Shown here piece by piece: positions 1-5,296 of a stretch of 5,781 nucleotides of DNA. Source of the stretch: an uncultured Clostridia bacterium (GTDB taxonomy: Bacteria > Bacillota > Clostridia > Oscillospirales > Acutalibacteraceae); assembly GCA_958445555.1 (NCBI GenBank), contig CAUCSW010000052.1, forward strand, positions 1 through 5,781, in the 5' to 3' direction. Position 1 is the first letter of the stretch; the number at the start of each line of letters is the position of its first letter. The notes under the pieces are model-generated. The model was not told the DNA's origin. It saw only the letters and a list, made by a program, of their open reading frames with translations, and ran no database searches. Made by a program: the position numbers and the translations under genes.

Positions 1-645
1 CTCAATCCCGTCTCCCCCGTCATCCCCGTTGCTAAGAATAACGCTTTCCCTGTAAGGAAATATGCATCGAAATCCGCCGCCGATAATATCCGCTGCCGAC
101 ACACCGATGCCGCTCCCCTTTATCAGCAGGTCGCAGTCAAGAAGACCTTCGGCGGAGCCTACCGATATGGGAGAGTGTCCGTATTCGTAAAGCAATGAAT
201 CAAACAGGTCGTCCTCTGCCGAAGCGCCTTGCGCCCCGCTACAGCTTTCCGCCGCATAGGCTCCGTCTGCCCCTAACACCCGCATCTCACCGCAGAGTGT
301 AAAAACCGAAATGAGCAGTTCTCTGTCGACCGCCCCCATAATGCCGACCCTGATTCCCTTTTTGCTCTTGAGAATCTTCGTCAGGGTGTTGCGAAATAAA
401 CGGTCGTCGAGCGAGGAATCCTTATTTTTAGGAAGCTCGGCGCCGACCGCAGTTGCAGTTCTTCGATCAATCAGAGGGTGTACCGATTTTTTGATCAACC
501 GTTTTATTCGCCGCCTGCTGACAGTCGCAGGCAGACTGATATATATAAAGTCCGTTCCGTTGTATCGGCATTCGGACCTTTTTATTTTGTTCTTCCCGGA
601 TGTTTCGACAGAGGAGCAGGGCTCCCTCATTGTTATAAATGTCAT
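1..645 (-). CDS. Unrecognised protein, partial (3' end beyond window)
   Basis: An open frame on the minus strand runs from an ATG at 645 to the left edge without a stop, giving 215 residues so far. The start is chosen because GAGGGG lies 4 nt upstream; an in-frame ATG at 657 has only a weak AGG, and another lies at 630. I do not recognise the family. The predicted pattern alternates strands and helices: a hydrophobic strand at 32-40 (DFIYISLPA) followed by a basic helix (RRRIKRLIKK), a proline/charged linker, a helix at about 80-94, then GIRVGIMGA (97-105) leading into a helix and a second strand RVLGAD (122-127), then EYGHSPISVGS (154-164) and LLDCDLLI (168-175). The spacing recalls a nucleotide-binding Rossmann-type fold, which is inference only. 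The end visible here is Gly/Asp-rich (residues 205-215). Several shorter plus-strand frames over the same bases give proteins without family features. It is divergent from the sugar transferase gene and not clearly related to it. Confidence 0.72.
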   Translation of the reverse strand, partial: MTFITMREPCSSVETSGKNKIKRSECRYNGTDFIYISLPATVSRRRIKRLIKKSVHPLIDRRTATAVGAELPKNKDSSLDDRLFRNTLTKILKSKKGIRVGIMGAVDRELLISVFTLCGEMRVLGADGAYAAESCSGAQGASAEDDLFDSLLYEYGHSPISVGSAEGLLDCDLLIKGSGIGVSAADIIGGGFRCIFPYRESVILSNGDDGGDGIE

Positions 646-724
646 AATTCCCCTCATTTTATGCCTATATGGGCGGTAATTATCGGCGCCTTCGGCTCGG
701 CAAAGACAGCTTTTCTTTTTGTGG

Positions 725-753
725 TTGAAAACGGGAACGAATAGTGGTATTAT
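725..753 (+). promoter_or_regulatory. Sigma-A type promoter for the sugar transferase operon
   Basis: TTGAAA (725-730) and TATTAT (748-753) are separated by 17 bp, and TGG directly before the -10 matches the extended -10 pattern TGn. Transcription would start near 760, leaving a leader of about 118 nt before the ATG at 878. This is a sequence match only. Confidence 0.65.
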
Positions 754-754
754 A
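749..754 (-). promoter_or_regulatory. -10 box for the divergent minus-strand gene
   Basis: Read on the minus strand, 754 to 749 is TATAAT, a perfect -10, about 100 nt upstream of the ATG at 645. The -35 is poor: a 17-bp spacer would put it on TCGGTT (777-772). It shares five base pairs with the plus-strand -10, so the two promoters could not be occupied together. Confidence 0.4.
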
Positions 755-823
755 AATATGGTTTATTCACAAACCGACAGGAACGCATCTGCGATTCTGC
801 CCCTGTTCATTCGGAGTTTTCAA

Positions 824-848
824 GCCGCCGAGCTCTGTGCTCCGCGGC
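824..848 (+). other. GC-rich hairpin in the leader of the sugar transferase operon
   Basis: GCCGCCGAG (824-832) pairs with CTCCGCGGC (840-848) around a 7-nt loop, with one C-C mismatch. No T-run follows, so it does not look like an intrinsic terminator. It ends 19 nt before the Shine-Dalgarno site (GGAG, 868-871). A role in mRNA stability or translation is possible but not shown. Confidence 0.4.
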
Positions 849-877
849 GTCGTTAAAAATATTTATCGGAGTAAAAA

Positions 878-2257
878 ATGGACATACTGTATAAGTTCAG
901 GAAATCAATAATATTGTTTTTGAAGGTCCTGTCGGTGCTTTCCGCGATGGCGGTGTTTGCGAACACATGGGAGCGAAGCTATAAGAGCGCATCTTTTTAT
1001 ATGAAGGGCAACTATGTTGTTCTGGCCGTTTATGTATTGATGCTCGCTGTGTTTCTGTCGGTGTTCGGCGCAATGAAATACGGAACCGCGCGGCTTCACG
1101 ATATAACCTACAGTACCTGCCTTTCTCTCTTTTTTGTGGACTTTTTTACCTACTTTGAATTTTGCCTCATAGCAAGAGAGATGCTCTCCCCCGTCGGGAT
1201 GATCGTTGCTTTGATACTGCAATGTCTGTTTGCCGTGGTTTATTGCTATTGTATAAATTCAACCTTTTATATGGTCAACCGCGTAAAGAAGGTCATCGTG
1301 GTTTCGTCCGGAAGCGAATCGGCAAGGCTCTTTACCCGTAAAATGAGGGCAATAGAAAACCGATATGCCATTGATCGCGGCGTCTCCCCCGAAAAGGGAT
1401 TTGAGGCGGTCATGTCCGCGGTTGGGGATTATGACGCGGTGCTCGTTTGCGATGATTTCGATAAAGATCTCCGTGACGATATAATAAAGCGCTGCTACAG
1501 TATGGGTAAAAAGGTATATATTCAGCCTGCAACCACCGACATTGTAATAAGCGACAGTTATAAACTCCAGATATCCGACGCTCCCCTGCTGGTCTGCAAA
1601 ACAAGGGGACTTACCAAGGAGCAGAAGCTTGTAAAGCGCTTCTTCGACATTATTATATCGCTTATAGGGATTATTATTTCAAGCCCGATAATGGCGGCGG
1701 TCGCGATCGCGATAAAGCTTAACGACGGCGGCCCGGTGCTCTTCAAACAGAACCGCGTTACCGAAAACGGTAAGATATTCAATGTTCTTAAATTCCGCTC
1801 AATGGTGGTGGATGCCGATAAGGACGGTGCAAAAAAAGCCACCGTGGGAGACGACCGAATAACCGCGGTCGGCAAGGTCATAAGGCCTTTCAGGCTTGAT
1901 GAGCTTCCGCAGCTCTTTAATGTGCTTTCGGGTTCAATGTCTCTTGTGGGGCCGAGACCCGAGAGAACCGAAAATGTTCACGAGTATACCACCGAGCATC
2001 CCGAATTCATTCTTCGAAACAGGGTCAAGGGCGGACTCACGGGCTACGCACAGGTATACGGAAAGTACAATACATCACCCATAGACAAACTGCATCTGGA
2101 TCTGATGTATATCGAAAACTATTCTTTGCGGCTTGATCTGAAGCTTTTGATAATGACCTTCAAGATATTGTTTATTAAAGAAAGCACCGAAGGCTTTGAC
2201 GAAAGCGCTAACAAAAATGTTGAGAAACCGTCTAAAACGGAGAATAAGGGAGAGTAG
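878..2257 (+). CDS. Polyprenyl-phosphate sugar phosphotransferase (bacterial sugar transferase family)
   Basis: Family members move a sugar-1-phosphate from a nucleotide sugar to undecaprenyl phosphate at the cytoplasmic membrane, the first step in building exopolysaccharide, capsule or other lipid-linked glycans. The 459-residue protein has the long-form layout. Four membrane segments lie at about 11-29, 46-66, 81-99 and 105-126, followed by a soluble Rossmann-like middle domain (about 136-240). The catalytic domain starts at KRFFDI (253-258) with a hydrophobic membrane segment (about 256-280). Typical motifs follow: GPVLFKQNRV (285-294), KFRSM (305-309), LDELPQLFNVL (340-350) holding the Asp-Glu pair D341/E342 that is catalytic in this family, MSLVGPRPE (354-362) and GGLTGYAQV (385-393). 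The last 18 residues are a charged tail. The ATG has GGAG 6 nt upstream. The stop lies 5 nt before the next gene, so the two are likely co-translated. The sugar cannot be told from sequence; WcaJ- or EPS-type proteins are the nearest named relatives. Confidence 0.93.
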   Translation: MDILYKFRKSIILFLKVLSVLSAMAVFANTWERSYKSASFYMKGNYVVLAVYVLMLAVFLSVFGAMKYGTARLHDITYSTCLSLFFVDFFTYFEFCLIAREMLSPVGMIVALILQCLFAVVYCYCINSTFYMVNRVKKVIVVSSGSESARLFTRKMRAIENRYAIDRGVSPEKGFEAVMSAVGDYDAVLVCDDFDKDLRDDIIKRCYSMGKKVYIQPATTDIVISDSYKLQISDAPLLVCKTRGLTKEQKLVKRFFDIIISLIGIIISSPIMAAVAIAIKLNDGGPVLFKQNRVTENGKIFNVLKFRSMVVDADKDGAKKATVGDDRITAVGKVIRPFRLDELPQLFNVLSGSMSLVGPRPERTENVHEYTTEHPEFILRNRVKGGLTGYAQVYGKYNTSPIDKLHLDLMYIENYSLRLDLKLLIMTFKILFIKESTEGFDESANKNVEKPSKTENKGE

Positions 2258-2262
2258 ACACC

Positions 2263-3126
2263 ATGGGTACAACACTTGTCGTTATGGCTGCGGGAATGGG
2301 CAGCCGATTCGGAGGACTGAAGCAGGTAGAGCCGGTAGGTCCGAACGGAGAGGCGATCCTCGATTTTTCGGTCTACGACGCAAAAAAAGCGGGCTTCGAC
2401 AAGGTCGTTTTCGTAATTAAAAAGGCGATTGAAGAAGATTTTAAAAGAATAGTCGGAAGCAGAATCGAAAAAGAAATAGATGTCTCTTATGTTCTTCAGG
2501 AAACAGACAATCTTCCCGAAGGATATACCTGCCCCGAAGGAAGGGAAAAACCTTGGGGCACAGGTCATGCGATACTTTGCTGCAAGGATGTGGTGAAGAC
2601 CCCGTTTGCGGTAATAAATGCCGATGATTTTTACGGGCAGTCCGCCTATACACATATATTCAACGGACTTAAAGAAAATGATATGTGTATGGTGGGCTAT
2701 CTGCTCAAAAACACCGTCACCGAACACGGTTATGTTTCGCGCGGCGTTTGCAAGACCGAAGACGGTAAGCTCGTTTCCATAACCGAGACCACCAAGATAT
2801 ACGGCGACTGCAAAGCGGAAGCGCCGGACGGCAGCATGATCCAATTGTCTCCCGACACTGTGGTATCCATGAACCTCTGGGGCTTCACCCCGGATATTTT
2901 TACATACCTTGAAACGGAATTCAGGGAGTTTTTGGATAAGAATATCGACAGTCCCAAAGCGGAGTTCTATTTGCCGAGTGTGGTTGACACCCTTATCACG
3001 AATGGCACAAAAGAGGTCAGAGTCTTTGTGGCTGATGAAAAGTGGTACGGCGTCACATATAAAGAAGATAAGGAAACCGTAGTCAAAGCCGTGAATAAAA
3101 TGGTTGCGGAAGGAAAATATAACTGA
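2263..3126 (+). CDS. Nucleotidyltransferase family protein (sugar-1-phosphate or choline-phosphate type)
   Basis: This 287-residue soluble protein looks like an enzyme that joins a nucleoside monophosphate from an NTP to a phosphorylated sugar or alcohol, with release of pyrophosphate. The N-terminus LVVMAAGMGSRFGGLKQ (5-21) is the glycine-rich NTP-binding signature of the GT-A-like nucleotidyltransferase fold. KPWGTGHAIL (96-105) and the metal-binding NADDFYG (119-125) follow in the expected order, and WYGVTYKED (261-269) lies near the C-terminus. There is no hexapeptide-repeat domain after it, unlike GlmU-type enzymes. AGGGAGAG (2247-2254) sits 8 nt before the ATG and overlaps the end of the upstream gene, so translation is probably coupled to the sugar transferase. 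This suggests it supplies an activated precursor for the same glycan, which is inference. Substrate and nucleotide are unknown; UTP-glucose-1-phosphate-like and LicC-like activities are both possible. Confidence 0.87.
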   Translation: MGTTLVVMAAGMGSRFGGLKQVEPVGPNGEAILDFSVYDAKKAGFDKVVFVIKKAIEEDFKRIVGSRIEKEIDVSYVLQETDNLPEGYTCPEGREKPWGTGHAILCCKDVVKTPFAVINADDFYGQSAYTHIFNGLKENDMCMVGYLLKNTVTEHGYVSRGVCKTEDGKLVSITETTKIYGDCKAEAPDGSMIQLSPDTVVSMNLWGFTPDIFTYLETEFREFLDKNIDSPKAEFYLPSVVDTLITNGTKEVRVFVADEKWYGVTYKEDKETVVKAVNKMVAEGKYN

Positions 3127-3158
3127 ACCGTATATAAGGGGAACGGATTGCAATCGCC

Positions 3159-3180
3159 GCCCGCCGCGGGTCTTTTCTTT
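3159..3180 (+). terminator. Weak candidate terminator after the two-gene operon
   Basis: CCCG (3160-3163) and CGGG (3167-3170) form a short GC stem with a 3-nt loop, followed by TCTTTTCTTT. The stem is very short, so termination would be partial at best. The T-rich tract is the stronger half of the evidence. A perfect 10-bp palindrome, GATTGCAATC (3146-3155), lies just upstream. No convincing promoter for ywlG is seen in this gap, so readthrough from the upstream operon is likely. Confidence 0.3.
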
Positions 3181-3229
3181 GCCCCGTCAGGCAACGCTGA
3201 AAAGAAGTTTTTTAAGAAGGTAATCGCAA

Positions 3230-3781
3230 ATGTATGAGGAAATAAAAGCTCAGTCGAAAAAGGCAGCCGAGGAACTTATCTCGGTCGCGGGACTAAAAAA
3301 GGGCAACCTTGTTGTTGTCGGCTGCTCGTCAAGCGAGGTGTGCGGCAGTAAAATAGGGACCGCGTCGGCACCCGAGACCGCAAAGGCGATCTTCGAAGGG
3401 CTTTACACCGTATTCCTTGAAAACGGTATTTATATGGCAGCGCAGTGCTGCGAGCACCTTAACCGCGCTCTGATAACAGAGAGGGCGGCTGCGGAAAAAT
3501 TCGGATTTGAGCAGGTGAATGTCGTCCCGCAGGTAAAAGCGGGCGGTTCGTTTGCCACCGCAGCTTACGGTGCATTTTCCGACCCGGTGGCAGTAGAATA
3601 TGTTAAAGCGGATGCAGGTCTTGATATCGGGGACACACTTATAGGAATGCATCTGAAAGCAGTTGCGGTACCGGTGAGACTTTCCGTGAGAAACATCGGT
3701 GAGGCAAACCTTGTTGCGGCGCGTGTAAGACCTAAATTCGTAGGCGGCAGCCGTGCCGTATACGATGACCGCCTTCTGTGA
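3230..3781 (+). CDS. ywlG: YwlG/UPF0340 (TIGR01440, DUF436) family protein
   Basis: The 183-residue protein matches the UPF0340 family along its whole length. It has the conserved GCSSSEVCGSKIG (31-43), QCCEHLNRAL (72-81), AGGSFA (104-109), DTLIGMHLKAVAVPVR (135-150) and RPKFVGGSRA (167-176). Family proteins are widespread in Bacillota and have no firmly established biochemical function; several conserved Cys, His and Glu residues (C73, C74, E75, H76) could form an active or metal site, which is inference. The length is normal for the family. AAGAAGG (3214-3220) lies 9 nt before the ATG. The gene stands alone, about 100 nt after the nucleotidyltransferase and 164 nt before the PAP2 gene. It has no signal peptide or membrane segment. 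Oddly, its last five codons and TGA stop are repeated immediately downstream with the stop changed to CGA. Confidence 0.93.
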   Translation: MYEEIKAQSKKAAEELISVAGLKKGNLVVVGCSSSEVCGSKIGTASAPETAKAIFEGLYTVFLENGIYMAAQCCEHLNRALITERAAAEKFGFEQVNVVPQVKAGGSFATAAYGAFSDPVAVEYVKADAGLDIGDTLIGMHLKAVAVPVRLSVRNIGEANLVAARVRPKFVGGSRAVYDDRLL

Positions 3782-3799
3782 GATGACCGCCTTCTGCGA
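3764..3799 (+). repeat. 18-bp tandem duplication spanning the ywlG stop codon
   Basis: GATGACCGCCTTCTGTGA (3764-3781) is followed directly by GATGACCGCCTTCTGCGA (3782-3799), 17 of 18 identical. The single difference is TGA, the ywlG stop, against CGA in the second copy. The unit is six codons long, so the frame is kept: in the same frame the second copy repeats DDRLL and then stays open to TAA at 3893-3895. The second copy lies outside the gene. Confidence 0.9.
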
Positions 3800-3888
3800 G
3801 CGGCAATAACAAGCTCTGTGCGTCGCCGGTCCTATCGCCCGAACAGGCGGCTGAACCGAACGGGACCTGACGCACCGCGGCACCGCTC
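3798..3888 (+). other. Nested inverted repeat, possible structured RNA or terminator
   Basis: Four pairs of complementary arms nest in order: GAGCGG (3798-3803) with CCGCTC (3883-3888), GTGCGTC (3818-3824) with GACGCAC (3869-3875), GGTCC (3828-3832) with GGACC (3863-3867), and CGCC (3836-3839) with GGCG (3846-3849). TTCTT follows the outer arm. The 3' outer arm can instead pair with AGCGG at 3896-3900. The gap between ywlG and the PAP2 gene holds no other gene. It could end ywlG transcripts or act as an mRNA leader for the PAP2 gene; the sequence does not decide. Confidence 0.4.
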
Positions 3889-3918
3889 TTCTTAAAGCGG
3901 ACATAGGGCAAAATTCTC

Positions 3919-3934
3919 TTTGATCGTTTGATCG
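3919..3934 (+). repeat. 8-bp tandem repeat upstream of the PAP2 gene start
   Basis: TTTGATCG occurs twice with no gap, at 3919-3926 and 3927-3934. The second copy contains a TTG that would be an upstream alternative start for the PAP2 gene. It may be a simple slippage duplication. Confidence 0.75.
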
Positions 3935-3945
3935 GACGGATGGTT

Positions 3946-4614
3946 ATGGGCATAAGAAAAAGTCTGTATAAGATGAATAAATTGCAGTGCGCAGCCGTAA
4001 TAGCGTCACTGTTTCTTATCACATCTCTTCTGTATATGTTTGCGCAGCCGGACGGCACCTCCGTACATATGGTGTGGGTGCCGCTTGACGATATGATACC
4101 TTTTTTACCGGCATTCGTCTTGCCGTATGTGATCTGGTATGTTTATGTTCCGCTGCCGATGTTATATTTCCTGTTTACCGACCGGAAGGCACTTTTAAGG
4201 CAGACGGCTGAATTGTTCGCAGGGGTCGCGATCTGCATTATCGTATTTCTCCTATATCCCACAGGTATCGATTTCAGACCCGCGGCAGACCCCAAAAACG
4301 GTTTTTTTGAATTCATACTCTGGCTGATATACAAAAACGATAAACCGCTCAACTGCTGCCCGAGCCTGCATTGCTATGAGGCAGTTATAGCGCATCTTGC
4401 CGCCTTCGGGAACTCGGATATCCTGCGGAATAAAGCAAAAGCCGCCAAGGTGGGGTCGATATTCGTCTGTATTTTGATATGTCTGTCGACCGTTTTTATA
4501 AAGCAGCATTCGATAGTTGACTCGGTCATCGGAGTATTGCTCGCGATAGGCGTGCATTTCGCATTCGGAGCGATCTTCAAAAGAACGGACCGTAAGCAGA
4601 TGGCTGTAGTGTAA
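3946..4614 (+). CDS. PAP2-superfamily membrane phosphatase/phosphotransferase
   Basis: The 222-residue protein is strongly hydrophobic, with about five or six membrane segments (roughly 14-32, 51-77 as one or two, 88-105, 169-185, 189-210). It carries the last two PAP2 signatures: [11 protein letters not shown] (137-147, H142) and [12 protein letters not shown] (181-192, H188 and D192), which in this superfamily form the phosphohistidine active site. The first signature is not the classical KxxxxxxRP: the region reads YPTGIDFRP (104-112), with Tyr at the Lys position, as in Aur1/inositolphosphotransferase-like members. It probably cleaves or transfers a phosphate group on a membrane lipid; polyprenyl diphosphate recycling is one possibility, given the sugar transferase nearby. 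The start is uncertain. ATG at 3946 has GGACGG 6 nt upstream; ATG at 3940 and TTG at 3928 are in frame but worse placed. There is no obvious promoter or terminator. Confidence 0.85.
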   Translation: MGIRKSLYKMNKLQCAAVIASLFLITSLLYMFAQPDGTSVHMVWVPLDDMIPFLPAFVLPYVIWYVYVPLPMLYFLFTDRKALLRQTAELFAGVAICIIVFLLYPTGIDFRPAADPKNGFFEFILWLIYKNDKPLNCCPSLHCYEAVIAHLAAFGNSDILRNKAKAAKVGSIFVCILICLSTVFIKQHSIVDSVIGVLLAIGVHFAFGAIFKRTDRKQMAVV

Positions 4615-4654
4615 ATTTTGTCGGTCTTTGTCGGCAATTGTTGCTAAAAAATTC

Positions 4655-4683
4655 TTGACATATGCCCTTCGTAAATGTATAAT
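4655..4683 (+). promoter_or_regulatory. Perfect consensus sigma-A promoter for greA-lysS
   Basis: TTGACA (4655-4660) and TATAAT (4678-4683) are both exact consensus hexamers with the optimal 17-bp spacer. The start would be near A4690, 76 nt before the greA ATG. It lies 40 nt after the PAP2 stop and sets greA-lysS apart as a separate transcription unit. The sequence before it (4615-4654) has no terminator hairpin, so some readthrough from upstream is possible. Confidence 0.88.
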
Positions 4684-4691
4684 AGTCATAA

Positions 4692-4727
4692 TGTCCGTTC
4701 GGGAGCGTTTTTGCGCAACGACGGACA
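4692..4727 (+). other. greA: 5'-terminal hairpin in the greA leader
   Basis: TGTCCGT (4692-4698) pairs perfectly with ACGGACA (4721-4727). Inside, CGTT (4706-4709) pairs with AACG (4717-4720), so the 3' arm is an unbroken 11-nt strand and the 5' arm carries a 7-nt bulge. It begins 2 nt after the predicted transcription start. A T-rich stretch follows (GTTTGAGTTTTCTT, 4728-4741). It could protect the transcript end or act as a weak attenuator. Confidence 0.5.
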
Positions 4728-4765
4728 GTTTGAGTTTTCTTAATACGATCGAAAGGGTGTCTTAC

Positions 4766-5236
4766 ATGGCAAAGCCGATCATGCTTACTGCCGAGGGGCT
4801 TAAACAGCTTGAAGAGGAGCTGGATAATCTTAAAACGGTAGCGCGAAAAGAAATCGCGGAGAAGATCAAAATAGCGAGAGGTTACGGTGATCTTTCGGAA
4901 AACAGTGAATATGACGAAGCCAAAAACGAGCAGGCTAAAATCGAAGCCCGCATCGTTGAGGTTGAAGCAATGCTTAAAAATGTTCAGCTTATAGACCTTG
5001 CCGATTCCGATCATGTCAGCATAGGTTCAACCGTAAAGGTCCTCAACAAAGCGTTTAATAAAGAACAAACATATAAAATAGTCGGCTCAGCGGAGGCAAA
5101 TGCCGTTGAGGGAAAAATATCCGATGAATCGCCTGTCGGAAAGGCGCTTATCGGACATGCGGCGGGCGACGAGGTCACCGTTACCGTACCTGCGGGCGGA
5201 ACCATGGAGTTCACCGTGCTGGAACTCATAAAATAA
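4766..5236 (+). CDS. greA: Transcription elongation factor GreA
   Basis: GreA enters the secondary channel of RNA polymerase and stimulates cleavage of the 3' end of RNA in backtracked complexes, freeing stalled polymerase. The protein is 156 residues, the usual length. The N-terminal part (about 1-75) is the long antiparallel coiled coil, with the tip [13 protein letters not shown] (41-53); D42 and E45 correspond to the acidic tip residues needed for cleavage. The C-terminal FKBP-like domain carries the expected [16 protein letters not shown] (122-137). The ATG is set by the family N-terminus [19 protein letters not shown] and by GAAAGGG (4751-4757) 8 nt upstream; the frame is open further upstream with an ATG at 4691 and a TTG at 4628, but these lie in the promoter or leader. 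It has its own strong promoter and is followed 60 nt later by lysS. Confidence 0.97.
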   Translation: MAKPIMLTAEGLKQLEEELDNLKTVARKEIAEKIKIARGYGDLSENSEYDEAKNEQAKIEARIVEVEAMLKNVQLIDLADSDHVSIGSTVKVLNKAFNKEQTYKIVGSAEANAVEGKISDESPVGKALIGHAAGDEVTVTVPAGGTMEFTVLELIK

Positions 5237-5243
5237 CCGAACC

Positions 5244-5271
5244 GACGGGCAGGCTTGTTCCTGCCCGTTTT
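5244..5271 (+). terminator. Intrinsic terminator or attenuator between greA and lysS
   Basis: ACGGGCAGG (5245-5253) and CCTGCCCGT (5260-5268) form a perfect 9-bp GC-rich stem with a 6-nt loop, followed by a short T-run (5268-5271) before CGATAAA. The T-run is short, so termination is probably partial. It ends 11 nt before the lysS Shine-Dalgarno site and no second promoter is visible, so lysS would depend on readthrough. Confidence 0.65.
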
Positions 5272-5296
5272 CGATAAAATGCAAAGGAAGTGCAAT

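Noticed and set aside
311..744. Two plus-strand frames of 122 and 88 codons opposite the unknown minus-strand gene
   Set aside because: They lack good ribosome sites and are shorter than the minus-strand frame, which has GAGGGG before its ATG and an upstream -10 box.
2515..2541. CCCGAAGGA repeated 18 bp apart within the nucleotidyltransferase gene
   Set aside because: Both copies encode Pro-Glu-Gly in a coding region that leads into the conserved KPWGTGHA motif; coding constraint or chance explains it.
3104..3138. Possible promoter TTGCGG / TATATA before ywlG
   Set aside because: The spacer would be 21 bp and the -35 box lies inside the upstream gene; the match is too poor to call.
2119..3153. 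A long open frame of 344 codons on the minus strand opposite the nucleotidyltransferase
   Set aside because: The plus strand encodes clear family motifs in the expected order with a coupled ribosome site. The antisense product shows no recognisable motif and also overlaps the sugar transferase end.
3329..3904. A 191-codon minus-strand frame opposite ywlG
   Set aside because: YwlG is conserved along its whole length on the plus strand; the antisense product is rich in Arg and Cys and resembles nothing known.
4628..4765. N-terminal extension of GreA, with starts at TTG 4628 or ATG 4691
   Set aside because: The extension covers the consensus promoter or begins at the predicted transcript start. 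GreA proteins begin close to the [11 protein letters not shown] sequence at 4766.
5237..5296. T-box or lysine riboswitch before lysS
   Set aside because: The gap is 60 nt and is filled by one short hairpin and the ribosome site, too small for either element.
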